Source of the DNA: Pseudomonas monteilii
GTDB taxonomy: Bacteria; Pseudomonadota; Gammaproteobacteria; Pseudomonadales; Pseudomonadaceae
DNA: 64,000 bases
Reading direction: 5' to 3'
NCBI GenBank assembly: GCA_001534745.1
Contig: CP013997.1
Coordinates: forward strand, 4,278,001 to 4,342,000
Both the position numbers and the translations under genes were made by a program. Of the stretch, positions 17,982 through 28,893 are shown in pieces (the first letter of the stretch is position 1; each line of letters begins with the position of its first letter). Under the pieces are notes generated by a model. That model did not search any database. It was not told where the DNA came from and saw only the letters and a list, made by a program, of their open reading frames with translations.

Positions 17982-18766
17982 GCGAAACACCGGAACATGA
18001 CCAGCCGATGCCGCTGGTGTCGCACCTGACCGAACTGCGCACGCGCCTGCTACGCTGCGTCGCCGCCATCTTCCTGATCTTCGCCGGGTTGTTCTCCTTC
18101 GCCCAGCAGATCTACACCCTGGTGTCCGCGCCGTTGCGTGAGCACCTGCCGCCCAATGCGACGATGATCGCCACCGATGTGGCCTCGCCGTTCCTGACCC
18201 CCTTCAAGCTGACCATGACGGTGTCGCTGTTTCTGGCGATCCCGTTCATTCTCCAGCAGGTCTGGGGGTTCATCGCGCCAGGGCTGTACCGTCACGAAAA
18301 ACGCGTCGCGATCCCGTTGCTGTTGTCGAGCATCGTGCTGTTCTATGCCGGCATGGCCTTCGCCTACTTCCTGGTGTTCCCGCTGATCTTCGGCTTCTTC
18401 GCCGCAGCGACCCCGGAAGGCGTGTCGATGATGACGGACATCGCCAGCTACCTGGACTTCGTCATGACGCTGTTCTTCGCCTTCGGCGTCGCGTTCGAGA
18501 TCCCGGTGGCCGTGGTGCTGCTGGTGTGGATCGGGGTGGTCGATGTCGGTTACCTGCGCAAGATCCGGCCCTATGTGATCATTGGCTGCTTCGTGGTCGG
18601 CATGGTGCTCACGCCGCCCGATATCTTCTCGCAGACCTTGCTGGCAGTGCCGATGTGGCTGCTGTTCGAGATCGGCGTGCTGTTCGGGGGTCTGGTGCGC
18701 AAGCGCAGTGCCGAGCGTGAGGCCGCCGAACACCCTGACGATCAACCGCCTGCGGCCCAGCCATGA
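17978..18766 (+). CDS. tatC: TatC, twin-arginine translocase core subunit
   Basis: Six-helix membrane protein of 262 aa that binds Tat signal peptides. Landmarks are the N-terminal [11 protein letters not shown] with the conserved E used in signal recognition, then APLREHLP and [12 protein letters not shown]. The ATG at 17978 overlaps tatB; the upstream frame from 17672 is a shadow. The stop overlaps rsmE by 4 nt. Confidence 0.98.
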   Translation: MSETPEHDQPMPLVSHLTELRTRLLRCVAAIFLIFAGLFSFAQQIYTLVSAPLREHLPPNATMIATDVASPFLTPFKLTMTVSLFLAIPFILQQVWGFIAPGLYRHEKRVAIPLLLSSIVLFYAGMAFAYFLVFPLIFGFFAAATPEGVSMMTDIASYLDFVMTLFFAFGVAFEIPVAVVLLVWIGVVDVGYLRKIRPYVIIGCFVVGMVLTPPDIFSQTLLAVPMWLLFEIGVLFGGLVRKRSAEREAAEHPDDQPPAAQP

Positions 18767-19470
18767 ACCTGTTGTTGCTCGAGGCCGCCGATTTCACCGC
18801 GGCCGATCGGGTGGTCCTGGGTGGCCGCCGTCTGACCCACATGCAGGACATCCATCGTGTTGCGGTAGGCGACAGCCTGCGCGTCGGCGTGCTTGGTGGG
18901 GCGATGGGCAGCGCGACGGTGACACGTCTGGCGCCTGATGAGGCGGAACTGGTGGTGGACCTTACCCAGCCGCCGCCGCCCAAGCTGCCGCTGACGTTGA
19001 TCCTGGCCGTGCCGCGCCCGAAGATGCTGCGTCGGATCTTCCAGACGGTCGCGACCCTGGGGGTGCCGCGTCTGGTGCTGGTGAACAGCTATCGGGTCGA
19101 GAAAAGCTTCTGGCAAACCCCGTTCCTGGCCCCCGAGGCGATCCGCGAGAACCTGGTGCTGGGCCTGGAGCAGGCGCGGGACACGGTGCTGCCGGAGGTG
19201 ATCATCGAGAAGCGCTTCAAGCCCTTCGTCGAAGACCGGCTGCCTGCGCTGGTGGAAGGCACCCAGGGCCTGGTGGGCCACCCCGGTCCCTACCCCGCCT
19301 GCCCGCGCGGGGTCGAGGGGCCGGTGACGCTGGCCATCGGGCCGGAGGGCGGATGGATCCCCTATGAGGTGGACCTGCTGGCCAAGGCCGGCCTTGCGCC
19401 GGTACAGCTGGGCGATCGCATCCTGCGGGTCGAAACGGCGGTGACGGCGTTGGTGTCGCGGCTGTTCTAG
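18763..19470 (+). CDS. rsmE: RsmE, 16S rRNA (uracil-1498-N3)-methyltransferase
   Basis: SPOUT-class methyltransferase of 235 aa. An N-terminal PUA-like domain carries [18 protein letters not shown], and the C-terminal knot carries LAIGPEGGW and [11 protein letters not shown], the SAM-binding signature. The ATG overlaps tatC. It is the last gene of the forward run that starts at ubiE; REP-rich DNA follows. Confidence 0.95.
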   Translation: MNLLLLEAADFTAADRVVLGGRRLTHMQDIHRVAVGDSLRVGVLGGAMGSATVTRLAPDEAELVVDLTQPPPPKLPLTLILAVPRPKMLRRIFQTVATLGVPRLVLVNSYRVEKSFWQTPFLAPEAIRENLVLGLEQARDTVLPEVIIEKRFKPFVEDRLPALVEGTQGLVGHPGPYPACPRGVEGPVTLAIGPEGGWIPYEVDLLAKAGLAPVQLGDRILRVETAVTALVSRLF

Positions 19471-19507
19471 GGACAGGACGCTAACTCATCCGGTGCGTCA
19501 CCGCCCT

Positions 19508-19668
19508 CATCGCGGGCAAGCCCGCTCCCACAGAGGGAGTGCGCCGGTCTGAGCCACAATGTGGGAGCGGGCTTGCCCGCGATGGCGTCGGTAGCCTCAC
19601 CGCATGCCAATACCTGCCGACCCTAGCGTCGCTGCACGGACGCTATCGCTGGCAAGCCAGCTCCTATA
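19508..19668. repeat. Cluster of REP palindromes after rsmE
   Basis: Three REP units: catcgcgggcaagcccgctcccaca at about 19509-19533, its inverted copy at about 19560-19584, and a variant tatcgctggcaagccagctccta at about 19644-19666. The last belongs to a second subfamily (GCTGGCAAGCCAGC core). The run 19669-19717 that follows is markedly AT-rich. Confidence 0.85.
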
Positions 19669-19717
19669 GAACAAAAAATATTTTGTTGATTTCAAAGGAA
19701 ATAATTTTTAGGGTTTT
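19669..19717. other. AT-rich patch with a small palindrome
   Basis: The segment is far richer in A and T than its surroundings and contains AACAAAA-aata-TTTTGTT (19670-19687), a perfect 7-bp inverted repeat. It separates two REP clusters. No ORF or known element is seen; it may be a fragment of inserted DNA or an integration-prone spot. Confidence 0.5.
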
Positions 19718-19718
19718 G

Positions 19719-19847
19719 TGGGCCCTGCGGGCCCAATCGCGGCACAGGGGCCGCTCCCACAGGTGACCGCGATAGCCTGCAACCCCGCACGGTGGGGCTA
19801 CGGGTGTAGGAGCGGCCCCAGTGCCGCGATGGGCCGCAGAGCGGCCC
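19719..19847. repeat. REP/BIME-like composite palindrome
   Basis: Same composite as at 3131-3262 and 7387-7530: gggccctgcgggcccaatcgcggcac ... gctcccacaggtgaccgcgatagcctgcaaccccgc ... ggggctacgggtgtaggagcggcccc ... cgatgggccgcagagcggccc. The following bases, 19850-20001, hold nothing I recognise. This completes the 530-bp gap between rsmE and the ABC transporter genes. Confidence 0.83.
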
Positions 19848-20001
19848 TAAAATCGATTAGCAATGAAGCTTCGGATCCTGCCAGCTATCGCTATGTTCTC
19901 TGCGCGACAGCGCGGCGCCAAGGCGGCGAGCGGACTCCCACAGGACCCGTGCAGCCCAAGACGGTATCTCGTCGCCGCAGTCTGCTTGCCGCTCCTCCTT
20001 C

Positions 20002-20745
20002 TCAGAGCACCTGCCGCAAGAACGCCTGGGCCCGCGGGTCCTTTGGCGAAGCGAAGAATTCACGAGGCGCCGAATCCTCCAGCAGTTTGCCATGGTCGAA
20101 GAACAGCACACGGTCGGCCACTTCGCGGGCGAAGCCCATCTCGTGGGTCACGCAGACCATGGTCATGCCTTCCTGGGCCAGTGTCTTCATCACATCCAGC
20201 ACTTCGCCGACCATTTCCGGGTCGAGGGCCGAGGTCGGTTCGTCGAACAGCATCACCTTCGGGTCCATGGCCAGGGCTCGAGCGATGGCCACGCGCTGCT
20301 GCTGCCCGCCGGACAGCCTGGAGGGGTATTCGTTGGCCTTGGCACCAATCCCGACCTTCTCCAGCAACGCCTTGGCCTTGGCCTCGCGCTCGGCCTTGCC
20401 GCGCTTGCGTACCACCTTCTGTGCCAGGCACAGGTTCTCCAGCACGGTCATGTGCGGGAACAGGTTGAAATGCTGGAAGACCATGCCGACTTCGCGGCGG
20501 TAGGCGTTGATGTCGGTCTTGGGGTCGTCCAGGGCAATGCCGGCGATCGCCACGTGCCCGGCGTCGAAATCCTCCAGGCCATTCAGGCAGCGCAGGAAGG
20601 TCGACTTGCCTGAGCCCGACGGCCCCAGCACCACCACCACTTCACCCTTGGCGACACGGGTGCTGACCTGATCCACCGCACGCACCACGTGGCCGCGGGC
20701 ATCGAAGACCTTCAACAGGTTCTGAACGTCAATCACTTTGCGCAA
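20002..20745 (-). CDS. Polar amino-acid ABC transporter ATP-binding protein
   Basis: Cytosolic ATPase of 247 aa of the GlnQ/HisP/ArtP class. Walker A is GPSGSGKST, the signature is LSGGQQQR, Walker B is [13 protein letters not shown] and the switch His lies in [25 protein letters not shown] is typical of polar amino-acid importers. It overlaps the permease gene by 17 nt and ends the operon. The substrate cannot be read from sequence alone. Confidence 0.93.
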   Translation of the reverse strand: MRKVIDVQNLLKVFDARGHVVRAVDQVSTRVAKGEVVVVLGPSGSGKSTFLRCLNGLEDFDAGHVAIAGIALDDPKTDINAYRREVGMVFQHFNLFPHMTVLENLCLAQKVVRKRGKAEREAKAKALLEKVGIGAKANEYPSRLSGGQQQRVAIARALAMDPKVMLFDEPTSALDPEMVGEVLDVMKTLAQEGMTMVCVTHEMGFAREVADRVLFFDHGKLLEDSAPREFFASPKDPRAQAFLRQVL

Positions 20746-21691
20746 GCCTCCGCTCGAGCCAGCTGGCCAGTCGCGACAGCGGCAGGTTGATCAACAGGTA
20801 GAGGCCTGCCACGCAGAACCAGATCTCGAAGGTCGAGAACGACGTGGTAATGACCTCGCGCCCGCTCTTGGTCAGTTCGGTGATGGCGATGACCGACACC
20901 AGGGAGCTGTCCTTGACCAGGCTGATGAATTGCCCGGCCAACGGCGGCAGGACGCGCTTGAAGGCCTGGGGCAGGATGACGTGGCGCATCGACTGCCCGG
21001 CATTGAGGCCCAGGGAGCGTGCTGCCTCGCTCTGCCCCTTGGCCACCGATTGCACCCCGGCGCGCACGATCTCGGCCACGTAGGCCCCCGTGAACAGCGC
21101 CAGCGTGGCCACGCCGGCGAACTCCCGGGACAGGTCCAGCACGGTCCCGATGAAGAAGTAGAAGATGAAGATCTGCACCAGCAGCGGCGTGCCGCGCACC
21201 AGCTCGACGTAGATCGAGGACAGGCCATGCAGCGTCGGGTTGCTGGACAACCGGCACAACCCTGCCAGCAGCCCGATCAGCAGCCCCAGTACGCCGGACA
21301 CCGCCGAGAGCCAGACCGTCGTCCACAGGCCCCAGACCAGCGGGCCGGCGGACCAGCTGCGGGTGACGCCGATGGCATCGCCCTCGGCCACGTCGTCGCC
21401 CCGGCTCACCTGCAGGCTGTCGCGGGCCACGTTCAGCACCTGCTGACCGCCGCCCTCTTCCTTGAGCGTCACCTGCGCCGTGTCGCCCTGCTCGACGACA
21501 GCCTCCACGGTGCCGTAGTCGGCAGCACGCTGCGCTTCTTCGGCCTGGTAGGCGAAATATTGTGGCACTCGGTTCCAGCGCCACTCGTAGGAGATCATCG
21601 AGGTGGCCAGGTACAGGCTCGCGGCCAGGCCCACCAGGATCAGCGCCGTCAGCCCATGCCAGGGCCAGCGGGCTTGCTTGTGTTTGATCAC
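20729..21691 (-). CDS. Polar amino-acid ABC transporter permease
   Basis: His/Glu/Gln/Arg/opine-type permease of 320 aa. After a first membrane segment (about 14-32) comes a roughly 85-residue hydrophilic stretch (about 40-110), then the standard permease core with the EAA loop ([27 protein letters not shown] region). The periplasmic insert is larger than in enteric HisQ/M. The gene lies between the ATPase (17-nt overlap) and the binding-protein gene (77-bp gap). Confidence 0.92.
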   Translation of the reverse strand: MIKHKQARWPWHGLTALILVGLAASLYLATSMISYEWRWNRVPQYFAYQAEEAQRAADYGTVEAVVEQGDTAQVTLKEEGGGQQVLNVARDSLQVSRGDDVAEGDAIGVTRSWSAGPLVWGLWTTVWLSAVSGVLGLLIGLLAGLCRLSSNPTLHGLSSIYVELVRGTPLLVQIFIFYFFIGTVLDLSREFAGVATLALFTGAYVAEIVRAGVQSVAKGQSEAARSLGLNAGQSMRHVILPQAFKRVLPPLAGQFISLVKDSSLVSVIAITELTKSGREVITTSFSTFEIWFCVAGLYLLINLPLSRLASWLERRLAQSD

Positions 21692-21768
21692 GTTCGGGTC
21701 ATTCCATAAAAGCGAACGCGCAGGACCGGCCTGCGCGTTGGGGTCAAAGACTGGTCAGCACGCCAGAC

Positions 21769-22569
21769 TCATTCCATGTCCTTCAGCCAGTCCTTGTTCT
21801 TGAACCACTTGTCGTGGATACGATCATAGGTCCCATCGTGCTTGATCTGGTGCAGGAAGTTGTTGATGAAGTTGATGCTGTCGTAATCGCCTTTCTTCAG
21901 GCCGAACGCCAGGGGTTCGAAGGTGAACGGCTCGTCGAGGTATACCAGCTTGCCACCACCGACCTTGTCCACCGCCACGACGTTGTAGGGTGCGTCGTAG
22001 ACGAAGGCATCGGCCTTGCCGTTGACCACGTCCATGACCGCTTCGGGCTCGTTGTCGTAGCCATGGTACTTGGCCTTGGCGATCAGCTTCTTGGCGATCA
22101 GCTCGCCCGTGGTGCCGAGCTTGGAGGTGATGCGGTACTTCTCGTCGTTCAGGTCCTTGTACGACTTGATCTCGCCTGCCAGCTCCTTGCGGATCAGCAG
22201 CGTCTGGCCGACCACGATGAAGGGCTCGCTGAAGTTCAGGCGCAGGTTGCGTTCCTGGGTCAGGGTCATGCCGCTGCCGATCATGTCGAACTTGTTGGTC
22301 AACAGGGCCGGGATGATGCCGTCGTAGGCGGTCGAGACCGTTTCGAGCTTGACGCCCATCGACTTGGCCATGGCCTTGAGGATGTCCACTTCGAAGCCGA
22401 TGATCTCGCCACGCTTGTTGGTCATCTCGAACGGCATGTAGGTCGGATCCATGCCGACGCGCAGCGTACCGCGCTTGACCGCGTCGTCGATGGCGCCCGC
22501 TTGCACGGCCGAGACGGCAGCCAGTGCCGTGACGCCCAGCAGAAGCCGCGACAGGTATTTCTTGAACAT
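21769..22569 (-). CDS. Polar amino-acid ABC transporter periplasmic binding protein
   Basis: Solute-binding protein of family 3, 266 aa. A signal peptide covers residues 1-24 (MFKKYLSRLLLGVTALAAVSA, likely cleavage after AVQA). The mature protein starts with DDAVKRGTLRVGMDPTYMPFE, the family signature, and continues with GFEVDILKAMAKSMGVK. It is first in the three-gene operon and gives it its specificity, probably a polar or acidic amino acid. The ligand is not determinable here. Confidence 0.92.
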   Translation of the reverse strand: MFKKYLSRLLLGVTALAAVSAVQAGAIDDAVKRGTLRVGMDPTYMPFEMTNKRGEIIGFEVDILKAMAKSMGVKLETVSTAYDGIIPALLTNKFDMIGSGMTLTQERNLRLNFSEPFIVVGQTLLIRKELAGEIKSYKDLNDEKYRITSKLGTTGELIAKKLIAKAKYHGYDNEPEAVMDVVNGKADAFVYDAPYNVVAVDKVGGGKLVYLDEPFTFEPLAFGLKKGDYDSINFINNFLHQIKHDGTYDRIHDKWFKNKDWLKDME

Positions 22570-22737
22570 GACCAGGTCCCCTAGACAGGAAAGACGAACG
22601 TTTTTATTGGTCGGCCCACGGGCTGTCGGGTCGATCCGCTTTGTCGGGAAGCGATGCTAACGCATGCGCGGCCCGTCACCTAGAGGCAGGCGAGCCTTTG
22701 TGGGCCGAAAGGCGATGACAGGTGAACCGCAGGCATG

Positions 22738-22771
22738 AAAAAGCCCGGGACCGCTGACGGTTCCGGGCTTG
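22738..22771 (-). terminator. Rho-independent terminator after opgH
   Basis: Read on the minus strand, AAGCCCGGAACCG-tca-CGGTCCCGGGCTT (minor mismatch) is followed by TTTTC, 18 bp after the opgH stop. It separates opgGH from the ABC operon downstream on the same strand. Confidence 0.85.
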
Positions 22772-22789
22772 GGTACAGCAGCGCGTGCG

Positions 22790-25366
22790 TTACGCGTTGG
22801 CCAGCGTCGAGGTCGGCTCGCCTTCAGGGTGCAGCGGCAGGCTCGGCGAGTGCGCGTCGGTGGTGATCGACCGCCAGCGCTCGATCCAGGTCGAGGGATA
22901 GGCGTTCCACACACCGGCATGCAGACGCGACAGCGCTACCGGGTCACTGAGCAGGGCCAGACGGGTCGTGCCGTCCAAGCGCTCGGGACCGGCTTCCAGC
23001 GCTTTGTCCACATGGCGTCGGCGCTGTGCCTCGATCGGCTCGGCCTGACCATGACGGGCGGTGGCCATGGCGCAGGCCAAGGCGTTCTGCACCGGGTCGA
23101 CCACGGCGCGCACGAAGCCGTCACGCAGGGCATGCCAACGGTTCTCGTGGGTGTACTGGTCGGTCGCCACCAGTTCCTGGGGCGGTGCGTACTCTTCCGG
23201 GATCAGGAACAGCTTCTCGTCGCGTGCACGCAGGCCCAGGCCGGTACGGCTGGAAATCACCGACACCGGAATCGACAGCACCAGCGAACCGACGATGGGT
23301 GCCAGCCACCACAGGAAGCTCGGGTTGAGCCAGGCCACCAGCGCGGCCCAGGCGAAGCCGAGCAGGGTCTGCGGCCCGTGGCGCTTGATCGCCTCGCTCC
23401 AGGGGGTGGAGTCGTCGTCACGCTGTGGCGAGTTCCAGGTCGCGGCCCAGCCCAGGAACGCGGCCAGGACGAAACGGGTGTGGAAGATCATGCGCACCGG
23501 CGCCAGCAGCATCGAGAACAGCATCTCGATCAGCATGGACAGGGTGACCTTGATCCGCCCGCCGAACTCGGTGGCGCCCTTGACCCAGATCAGCACCACG
23601 CTGAGCAGCTTGGGCAGGAACAGCAGCACGACCGTGGTGGAGAACAGCGCGATGGCTTTCTCCGGGTGCCATTGTGGCCACAGCGGATACAGCTGGAACG
23701 GCTCGAGGAAGTACTGCGGTTCCATCAAGGTGTTGGTCGCCAGTAACGCCGTCGACAGCACCAGGAAGAAGAACCACAGCGGCGCCGACAGGTAGGACAT
23801 CACGCCGGTCAGGAACACCGCACGGTGCACCGGGTGCATACCCTTGACCAGGAACAGCCGGAAGTTCATCAGGTTGCCGTGGCACCAGCGACGGTCGCGC
23901 TTGAGTTCGTCGAGCAGGTTCGGCGGCAGCTCTTCGTAGCTGCCCGGCAGGTCGTAGGCGATCCACACACCCCAGCCGGCACGCCGCATCAGCGCCGCTT
24001 CGACGAAGTCGTGGGACAGGATGGCCCCGGCGAACGCGCCCTTGCCCGGCAGGGGTGCCAGTGCGCAGTGCTCGATGAAGGGCTTCATGCGAATGATCGC
24101 GTTGTGCCCCCAGTAGTGCGATTCACCCAGCTGCCAGAAGTGCAGGCCGGCCGTGAACAGCGGGCCGTAGACCCGCGTGGCGAATTGCTGCAGACGGGCA
24201 TAGAGGGTGTCCATGCCCGAGGCCTTCGGTGCGGTCTGGATGATGCCTGCGTCCGGGTTTGCCTCCATCAGGCGCACCAGACTGGTCAGGCAGTCGCCGC
24301 TCATGACGCTATCGGCGTCGAGCACGACCATGTACTTGTATTCGCCGCCCCAGCGACGGCAGAAGTCGTCGAGGTTACCGCTCTTGCGCTTGACCCGGCG
24401 GCGACGGCGACGATAGAAGATGCGCCCGAACCCTTTGGTCTCGCGGCACAGGTCGAGCCAGGCCTGCTGCTCGGCCACGGCGATATCAGGGTCGTTGGTG
24501 TCGCTGAGCACGAAGAAGTCGAAGCGATCCAGATCGCCCGTGCGCGCCACTGACTCGAAGGTCGCCCGCAGACCGGCGAATACGCGTGGCACGTCTTCGT
24601 TGCAGATCGGCATCACCAGGGCGGTACGCGCCGTCGGAGCGATCGGCTCGGTACCGGCGCTGCTGCCGGAGATGCGGTACTTGTCGCGCCCGGTGAGCAG
24701 TTCCAAGAAGCCCATCAAGGCCGTCCAGAAGCCGGCCGACACCCAGCAGAACAGAATCCCGAACAGGATCAGGATGCTGGTCTGCAAGGCATACGGCCAG
24801 ACCTGGACCACGGTGTCCCAGAGCGGCTGGTTGACCACCTCGTCGAGGTCGACGAACGACCAGCCCTGGTAGGGCAGGATGCCCTTCATGTACCAACCTG
24901 CCACCAGCGTCTGGCCGATCATCAGGGCCAGCAGGATGTATCGGCGTACAGAGCCGACCCAGCGCCAGCGCGCGGCCGGCAGCTCCGGGTCGCGCTTGGG
25001 CGGCTGCGCGTCCACCGACTTGCCCGTGAGCCGGCGCCAGATGCGCACCAGCACGTTGGTACGCCACTGTTCTGGCAGCACATGGGTGCGCTTGATCGGC
25101 GGTGCGACCTTCAGGCTCACACGACCCTGGCTGTCGACGCCCAGCAGCTCGGCGTCCTCCAGTTCGGCCGCAGTGCCCAGGGTCAGGCGGCTCGCCACCG
25201 AGCCCTGGGCAGCATCGTCCACCTGGCCCGGCGCGAGGCCTGCCAGGCGCTGGTGCAGCTCGTCGAACGACGTGCAGTCGGCCAGCTCGGCGCGCTGCTC
25301 GTCGCTCAGCGGCAGGTGGGCGAGGTATTCGCCCAGGGATTGGGATGTCGCGGTCACGTTACTCAT
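22790..25366 (-). CDS. opgH: OpgH (MdoH), glucan biosynthesis glucosyltransferase
   Basis: Inner-membrane glycosyltransferase of 858 aa that makes the linear beta-1,2 backbone of osmoregulated periplasmic glucans from UDP-glucose. It has an N-terminal cytosolic domain, membrane helices at about 140-215, a large GT2 catalytic domain ([23 protein letters not shown] with the D,D pair, and QRRWCHG-type motif as DRRWCHGNL), then further helices. The ATG at 25366 overlaps the opgG stop by 8 nt, so translation is coupled. The terminator at 22738-22771 ends the unit. Confidence 0.97.
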   Translation of the reverse strand: MSNVTATSQSLGEYLAHLPLSDEQRAELADCTSFDELHQRLAGLAPGQVDDAAQGSVASRLTLGTAAELEDAELLGVDSQGRVSLKVAPPIKRTHVLPEQWRTNVLVRIWRRLTGKSVDAQPPKRDPELPAARWRWVGSVRRYILLALMIGQTLVAGWYMKGILPYQGWSFVDLDEVVNQPLWDTVVQVWPYALQTSILILFGILFCWVSAGFWTALMGFLELLTGRDKYRISGSSAGTEPIAPTARTALVMPICNEDVPRVFAGLRATFESVARTGDLDRFDFFVLSDTNDPDIAVAEQQAWLDLCRETKGFGRIFYRRRRRRVKRKSGNLDDFCRRWGGEYKYMVVLDADSVMSGDCLTSLVRLMEANPDAGIIQTAPKASGMDTLYARLQQFATRVYGPLFTAGLHFWQLGESHYWGHNAIIRMKPFIEHCALAPLPGKGAFAGAILSHDFVEAALMRRAGWGVWIAYDLPGSYEELPPNLLDELKRDRRWCHGNLMNFRLFLVKGMHPVHRAVFLTGVMSYLSAPLWFFFLVLSTALLATNTLMEPQYFLEPFQLYPLWPQWHPEKAIALFSTTVVLLFLPKLLSVVLIWVKGATEFGGRIKVTLSMLIEMLFSMLLAPVRMIFHTRFVLAAFLGWAATWNSPQRDDDSTPWSEAIKRHGPQTLLGFAWAALVAWLNPSFLWWLAPIVGSLVLSIPVSVISSRTGLGLRARDEKLFLIPEEYAPPQELVATDQYTHENRWHALRDGFVRAVVDPVQNALACAMATARHGQAEPIEAQRRRHVDKALEAGPERLDGTTRLALLSDPVALSRLHAGVWNAYPSTWIERWRSITTDAHSPSLPLHPEGEPTSTLANA

Positions 25367-27092
25367 CGGCAGGCAACTGGTAGCTCCAGGTCTCGGTCAG
25401 CACCGTTTCGGTGGTGGCCGGTTTCCCGTCGGTGGGCGCCGCTTCGGCGGCCGGTTGCTCGGCAGGCTCGGCAGGCTTGGCCGCCTTGGCATGCTTGGCC
25501 GCGGCCTTGTCATGCTTGGCATCCTTGGCCGGCGCAGCGTCCTTGGCGGCCTCGACCGGCACGTCACGCAGCAGCGCCGCGCGCATCTCGGTGGCCTTGG
25601 TCGGGTCCTTGATCTTCAGGCGCAGCGTCAAACGCCAGCCTTTGGTCTGCGGGTTGTGACGCAGGTTGTTCTCGACCACCTCGGCGTTGTCGCCGACGCT
25701 GACCTGGCTGCGCAGGGCCGCATCTTCCGGCAGAGCCGCCAGGACCGGGCCTTCGAAATCGACCAGGAAAGCGATGCTGCCATCGGGCTGGCGAATCAGG
25801 TTGGACTGCTTCACGTCACCGGTCGAGCGCAGGGTCTGCTTGACCCAGGCCAGTTCGGGGGCGTGGAACTGGGCCTCGTTGAGGGTCCAGTGCAGGCGGT
25901 AGTCATGCTCGATCGGCTGACCTGGCTCGGGCAGGTCCTGCGGGCTCCAGAACGCCACGATGTTGTCGTTGGTCTCGTCCGCGGTCGGGATCTCGACCAG
26001 GTCGACGGTCCCCTTGCCCCAGTCGCCGCGAGGTTCGATCCAGGCGCTCGGACGGGTCTGGTAGTTGTCGTCGAGGTCTTCGAAGTGGCTGAAGTCGCGC
26101 TGACGCTGCAGCAGGCCGAACCCACGCGGGTTCTCCACGGTGAAGTTGCTCACGGCCAGGTGCTTGGGGTTGTTCAGCGGGCGCCACAGCCACTCGCCGT
26201 TGCCCGCCTGGATCGACAGGCCCTCGGAATCGTGCAGGGCCGGACGGTAGTTCAGCACCTTGGAGGGCTGGTTGCTGCCGAACAGGAACATGCTGGTCAG
26301 TGGCGCGACACCCAGGCGCGTGACCTTGTCACGCAGGTAGACGCGCGACTTGATGTCGACGATGGTGTCGTCGCCCGGGCGCAGGATCATCTTGTAGGCA
26401 CCGGTGGAGCGCGGCGAGTCGAGCAGCGCGTAGATCACCAAGTGCTTGTCGCCCGGATTAGGACGCTCGATCCAGAACTCGCGGAAGCGCGGGAATTCCT
26501 CGCCGGAGGGCAAGGCGGTATCGATGGCCAGGCCACGTGCCGACAGGCCGTAGGTCTGGCCCTTGCCGACCACGCGGAAATAGCTGGCGCCGAGCAAGGT
26601 CATGATTTCGTCTTGCTTGTCGGCCTTGTTGATCGGGTAGAGCACACGGAAGCCCGCGTAGCCCAGCTGATCGGTGGCCTTGGCGTCGAACTGCAGGTCG
26701 CCGAAGTCGAAGCGGCTCGGGTCGTACTTGATTTCCTCGACCTTGCTCGCGGTGACTTCGTTGATCTTCACCGGCGTGTCGAAATGCATGCCCTGGTGAT
26801 AGAAGGACAGCTTGAACGGGGTCTTGTCGCCTGCCCACTCGGCCTTCTCACGCAGGAAATGGATCTTCTGGTAATCCGCGAACTTCATGTCGCGGAACAC
26901 GGCGGGCAGATTGCTCTTGGGCGCCTCGAACTTCTGACCAGCCAGATCCTTGGCCTTGGCTGCGACATCATCAAGATTGAACGCCCACAGCGGCGTACTG
27001 CCCAACAGACCGGCCAGGGCGATACTCGCCATCAGGGCCTTGCGCAGACGATTGCCGGGGGTTCTTGGTGCGTTACAGGGACTTACAATCAC
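25359..27092 (-). CDS. opgG: OpgG (MdoG), periplasmic glucan branching protein
   Basis: Periplasmic protein of about 577 aa needed to branch and finish osmoregulated periplasmic glucans. A signal peptide precedes [13 protein letters not shown]. The body has [25 protein letters not shown] and [12 protein letters not shown], and the C-terminus carries a Lys/Ala/Pro-rich tail. I choose GTG at 27092 because GCGAGGG lies just upstream and the product MIVSPCNAP matches my memory of KT2440. An ATG at 27119 in the same frame is possible (586 aa). It overlaps opgH by 8 nt. Confidence 0.94.
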   Translation of the reverse strand: MIVSPCNAPRTPGNRLRKALMASIALAGLLGSTPLWAFNLDDVAAKAKDLAGQKFEAPKSNLPAVFRDMKFADYQKIHFLREKAEWAGDKTPFKLSFYHQGMHFDTPVKINEVTASKVEEIKYDPSRFDFGDLQFDAKATDQLGYAGFRVLYPINKADKQDEIMTLLGASYFRVVGKGQTYGLSARGLAIDTALPSGEEFPRFREFWIERPNPGDKHLVIYALLDSPRSTGAYKMILRPGDDTIVDIKSRVYLRDKVTRLGVAPLTSMFLFGSNQPSKVLNYRPALHDSEGLSIQAGNGEWLWRPLNNPKHLAVSNFTVENPRGFGLLQRQRDFSHFEDLDDNYQTRPSAWIEPRGDWGKGTVDLVEIPTADETNDNIVAFWSPQDLPEPGQPIEHDYRLHWTLNEAQFHAPELAWVKQTLRSTGDVKQSNLIRQPDGSIAFLVDFEGPVLAALPEDAALRSQVSVGDNAEVVENNLRHNPQTKGWRLTLRLKIKDPTKATEMRAALLRDVPVEAAKDAAPAKDAKHDKAAAKHAKAAKPAEPAEQPAAEAAPTDGKPATTETVLTETWSYQLPADE

Positions 27093-27229
27093 GAGCAACC
27101 CTCGCCGAAAACGGATCATGAAACCAACTGCCAGCGATCAATGCCGGGTTGGCGAGCACTGTTCCGACCCCGAAAGGGCTGAATGATTCCCCATACGGTC
27201 GCGGACGGTACTCGAGTCAGAATGAAACG

Positions 27230-27249
27230 GACCTGCGAACGCAGGTCCA
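27230..27249 (-). terminator. Possible terminator hairpin after pip-dtd
   Basis: A perfect 8-bp stem (GGACCTGC/GCAGGTCC) with a 4-nt loop lies 106 bp past the dtd stop on the minus strand. The following sequence is GTTTCATTC, a weak U-tract, so it may be a terminator or a structured leader of opgG. Confidence 0.4.
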
Positions 27250-27354
27250 CGCAGCGCGCGATTATCCAGCAGCCCGAGTGACAACGCATCAGGCGCGACG
27301 AACTATTTAACGCCTAAACGGCCGTTTTCCAAGCCTCTGAGACGTCTACCTGCC

Positions 27355-27792
27355 TCATATTTGTAACAGGAAGGTGACCGGACCGTCGTTGACCAGGTGA
27401 ACCTGCATGTCGGCCCCGAAACGACCGCTGCCGACCGGGTCGTGCACGGCCTGGGCCTGGGCCAGCAGATACGCGAACAACTCGGCGCCCAAGGCCGGCG
27501 GCGCGGCGGTGGAAAAGCTCGGACGCATGCCGCTTCGGGTGTCGGCTGCCAGGGTGAACTGCGAGACCAGCAGCAGGCCACCGGCACAGTCCTTGAGCGA
27601 CAGATTCATCTTGCCCTGCTCGTCGCTGAACACGCGGTAGTTGAGCAGCTTGTGCAGCAGCTTGTCGGCATGCTCACGGGTATCGCCCGGCTCGACAGCC
27701 ACCAGAGCCAGCAGCCCCTGATCGATGGCGCCGACCACCTCCCCGGCCACCTCGACCCTGGCCTGGCGGACCCGCTGGATCAGCGCCTTCAT
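27355..27792 (-). CDS. dtd: D-aminoacyl-tRNA deacylase
   Basis: Hydrolyses D-amino acids wrongly attached to tRNA, as a cytosolic homodimer. The product is 145 aa, the family's usual length. The catalytic-loop motif is [10 protein letters not shown], and the cross-subunit motif is NDGPVTFLL near the C-terminus. It overlaps the end of pip by 4 nt, so the two are an operon. Confidence 0.97.
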   Translation of the reverse strand: MKALIQRVRQARVEVAGEVVGAIDQGLLALVAVEPGDTREHADKLLHKLLNYRVFSDEQGKMNLSLKDCAGGLLLVSQFTLAADTRSGMRPSFSTAAPPALGAELFAYLLAQAQAVHDPVGSGRFGADMQVHLVNDGPVTFLLQI

Positions 27793-28760
27793 GCTTCGTC
27801 CAGCGGCAGGTCGAGCAGGCGGCGTGCCATCTGTTCGGCGGCACGTACCAGGGCGTCGGTGATGCCTGGCTCGGACGCGGCATGACCGGCGTCGCGGATG
27901 ACTTTCAGCTCGCTGTTGGGCCAGGCCTGATGCAGTTCCCAGGCGTTGTCCAACGGGCAGATGACGTCATAGCGTCCGTGCACGATCACCGCCGGCAGAT
28001 GGGCGATCTTGTGGACATCGCGGATCAGCTGGTTCTCTTCGAGGAAGGCGTCGTGCATGAAATAGTGGCTTTCGATACGGGCGATCGACAGCGCACGCTG
28101 GGGTTCGGAGAATCGGTCGACCACCAGCGGGTTGGGCCTCAAGGTGGCGGTCCGCCCTTCCCAGATCGACCAGGCCTTGGCCGCGTGCATCTGGGCGATC
28201 TGGTCATTGCCGGTCAGGCGCCGATGGAAGGCAGCGACCAGATTGCCGCGCTCTTCGGGCGGGATGGGGGCGATGTAGTCCTGCCAGTAGTCGGGGAACA
28301 GGCGGCTGGCGCCTTCCTGGTAGAACCACTGGATCTCCTGGGGCCGGCACAGGAAGATGCCACGCAGGATCAGGCCATGCACACGGTCCGGATGGGTCTG
28401 GGCATACGCCAGTGCCAGGGTCGACCCCCACGAGCCGCCGAACAGTACCCACTTGTCGATGCCCAGGTGCTTGCGAATGCGCTCGAGGTCTTCGACGAGG
28501 TGCCAGGTGGTGTTGTTCTCCAGGCTGGCGTGCGGCGTGGAACGCCCGCAGCCTCGCTGGTCGAAGGTGACGATACGGTAGACGTTGGGGTCGAAGTAGC
28601 AGCGGCTCTGCGCATCGCAGCCCGCGCCGGGCCCGCCATGGATGAAGACCACCGGCAGACCCTCCGGCGAGCCACTTTCATCGACATACAGCACATGCGG
28701 CGCTTCCACGGCCAGGTCATGCCGGGCGTAGGGTTTGATCTGCGGATACAAGGTCTGCAT
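27789..28760 (-). CDS. pip: Prolyl aminopeptidase (proline iminopeptidase)
   Basis: Alpha/beta hydrolase of 323 aa (peptidase family S33) that removes N-terminal proline. The oxyanion region is [10 protein letters not shown], the nucleophile elbow is [10 protein letters not shown], the acid is in GRYDVICP and the catalytic His in [22 protein letters not shown] is the family signature. The ATG at 28760 ([16 protein letters not shown]) is the usual N-terminus; the frame extends to 29084 without domain support. Confidence 0.96.
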   Translation of the reverse strand: MQTLYPQIKPYARHDLAVEAPHVLYVDESGSPEGLPVVFIHGGPGAGCDAQSRCYFDPNVYRIVTFDQRGCGRSTPHASLENNTTWHLVEDLERIRKHLGIDKWVLFGGSWGSTLALAYAQTHPDRVHGLILRGIFLCRPQEIQWFYQEGASRLFPDYWQDYIAPIPPEERGNLVAAFHRRLTGNDQIAQMHAAKAWSIWEGRTATLRPNPLVVDRFSEPQRALSIARIESHYFMHDAFLEENQLIRDVHKIAHLPAVIVHGRYDVICPLDNAWELHQAWPNSELKVIRDAGHAASEPGITDALVRAAEQMARRLLDLPLDEA

Positions 28761-28893
28761 TACGCACTCCGTGTGAGGATTTGAATGGCCATCGCCATCA
28801 TAAACCCGAATCACGCTTTGAGCATGTGCGCCGTGTGCACGCTGTGCAGTCGAAGTGGCCGGCCCGGTCAGCCAGGCCGATGGACCGAGGCGC

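Noticed and set aside
19863..20468. Plus-strand ORFs over the ABC transporter ATPase region
   Set aside because: They run opposite a well-supported ATP-binding protein gene and have no domain of their own.
24879..27182. 767-aa plus-strand ORF opposite opgG/opgH
   Set aside because: Shadow ORF; composition is His/Gln/Arg/Gly-rich and the opposite strand has two well-supported genes.
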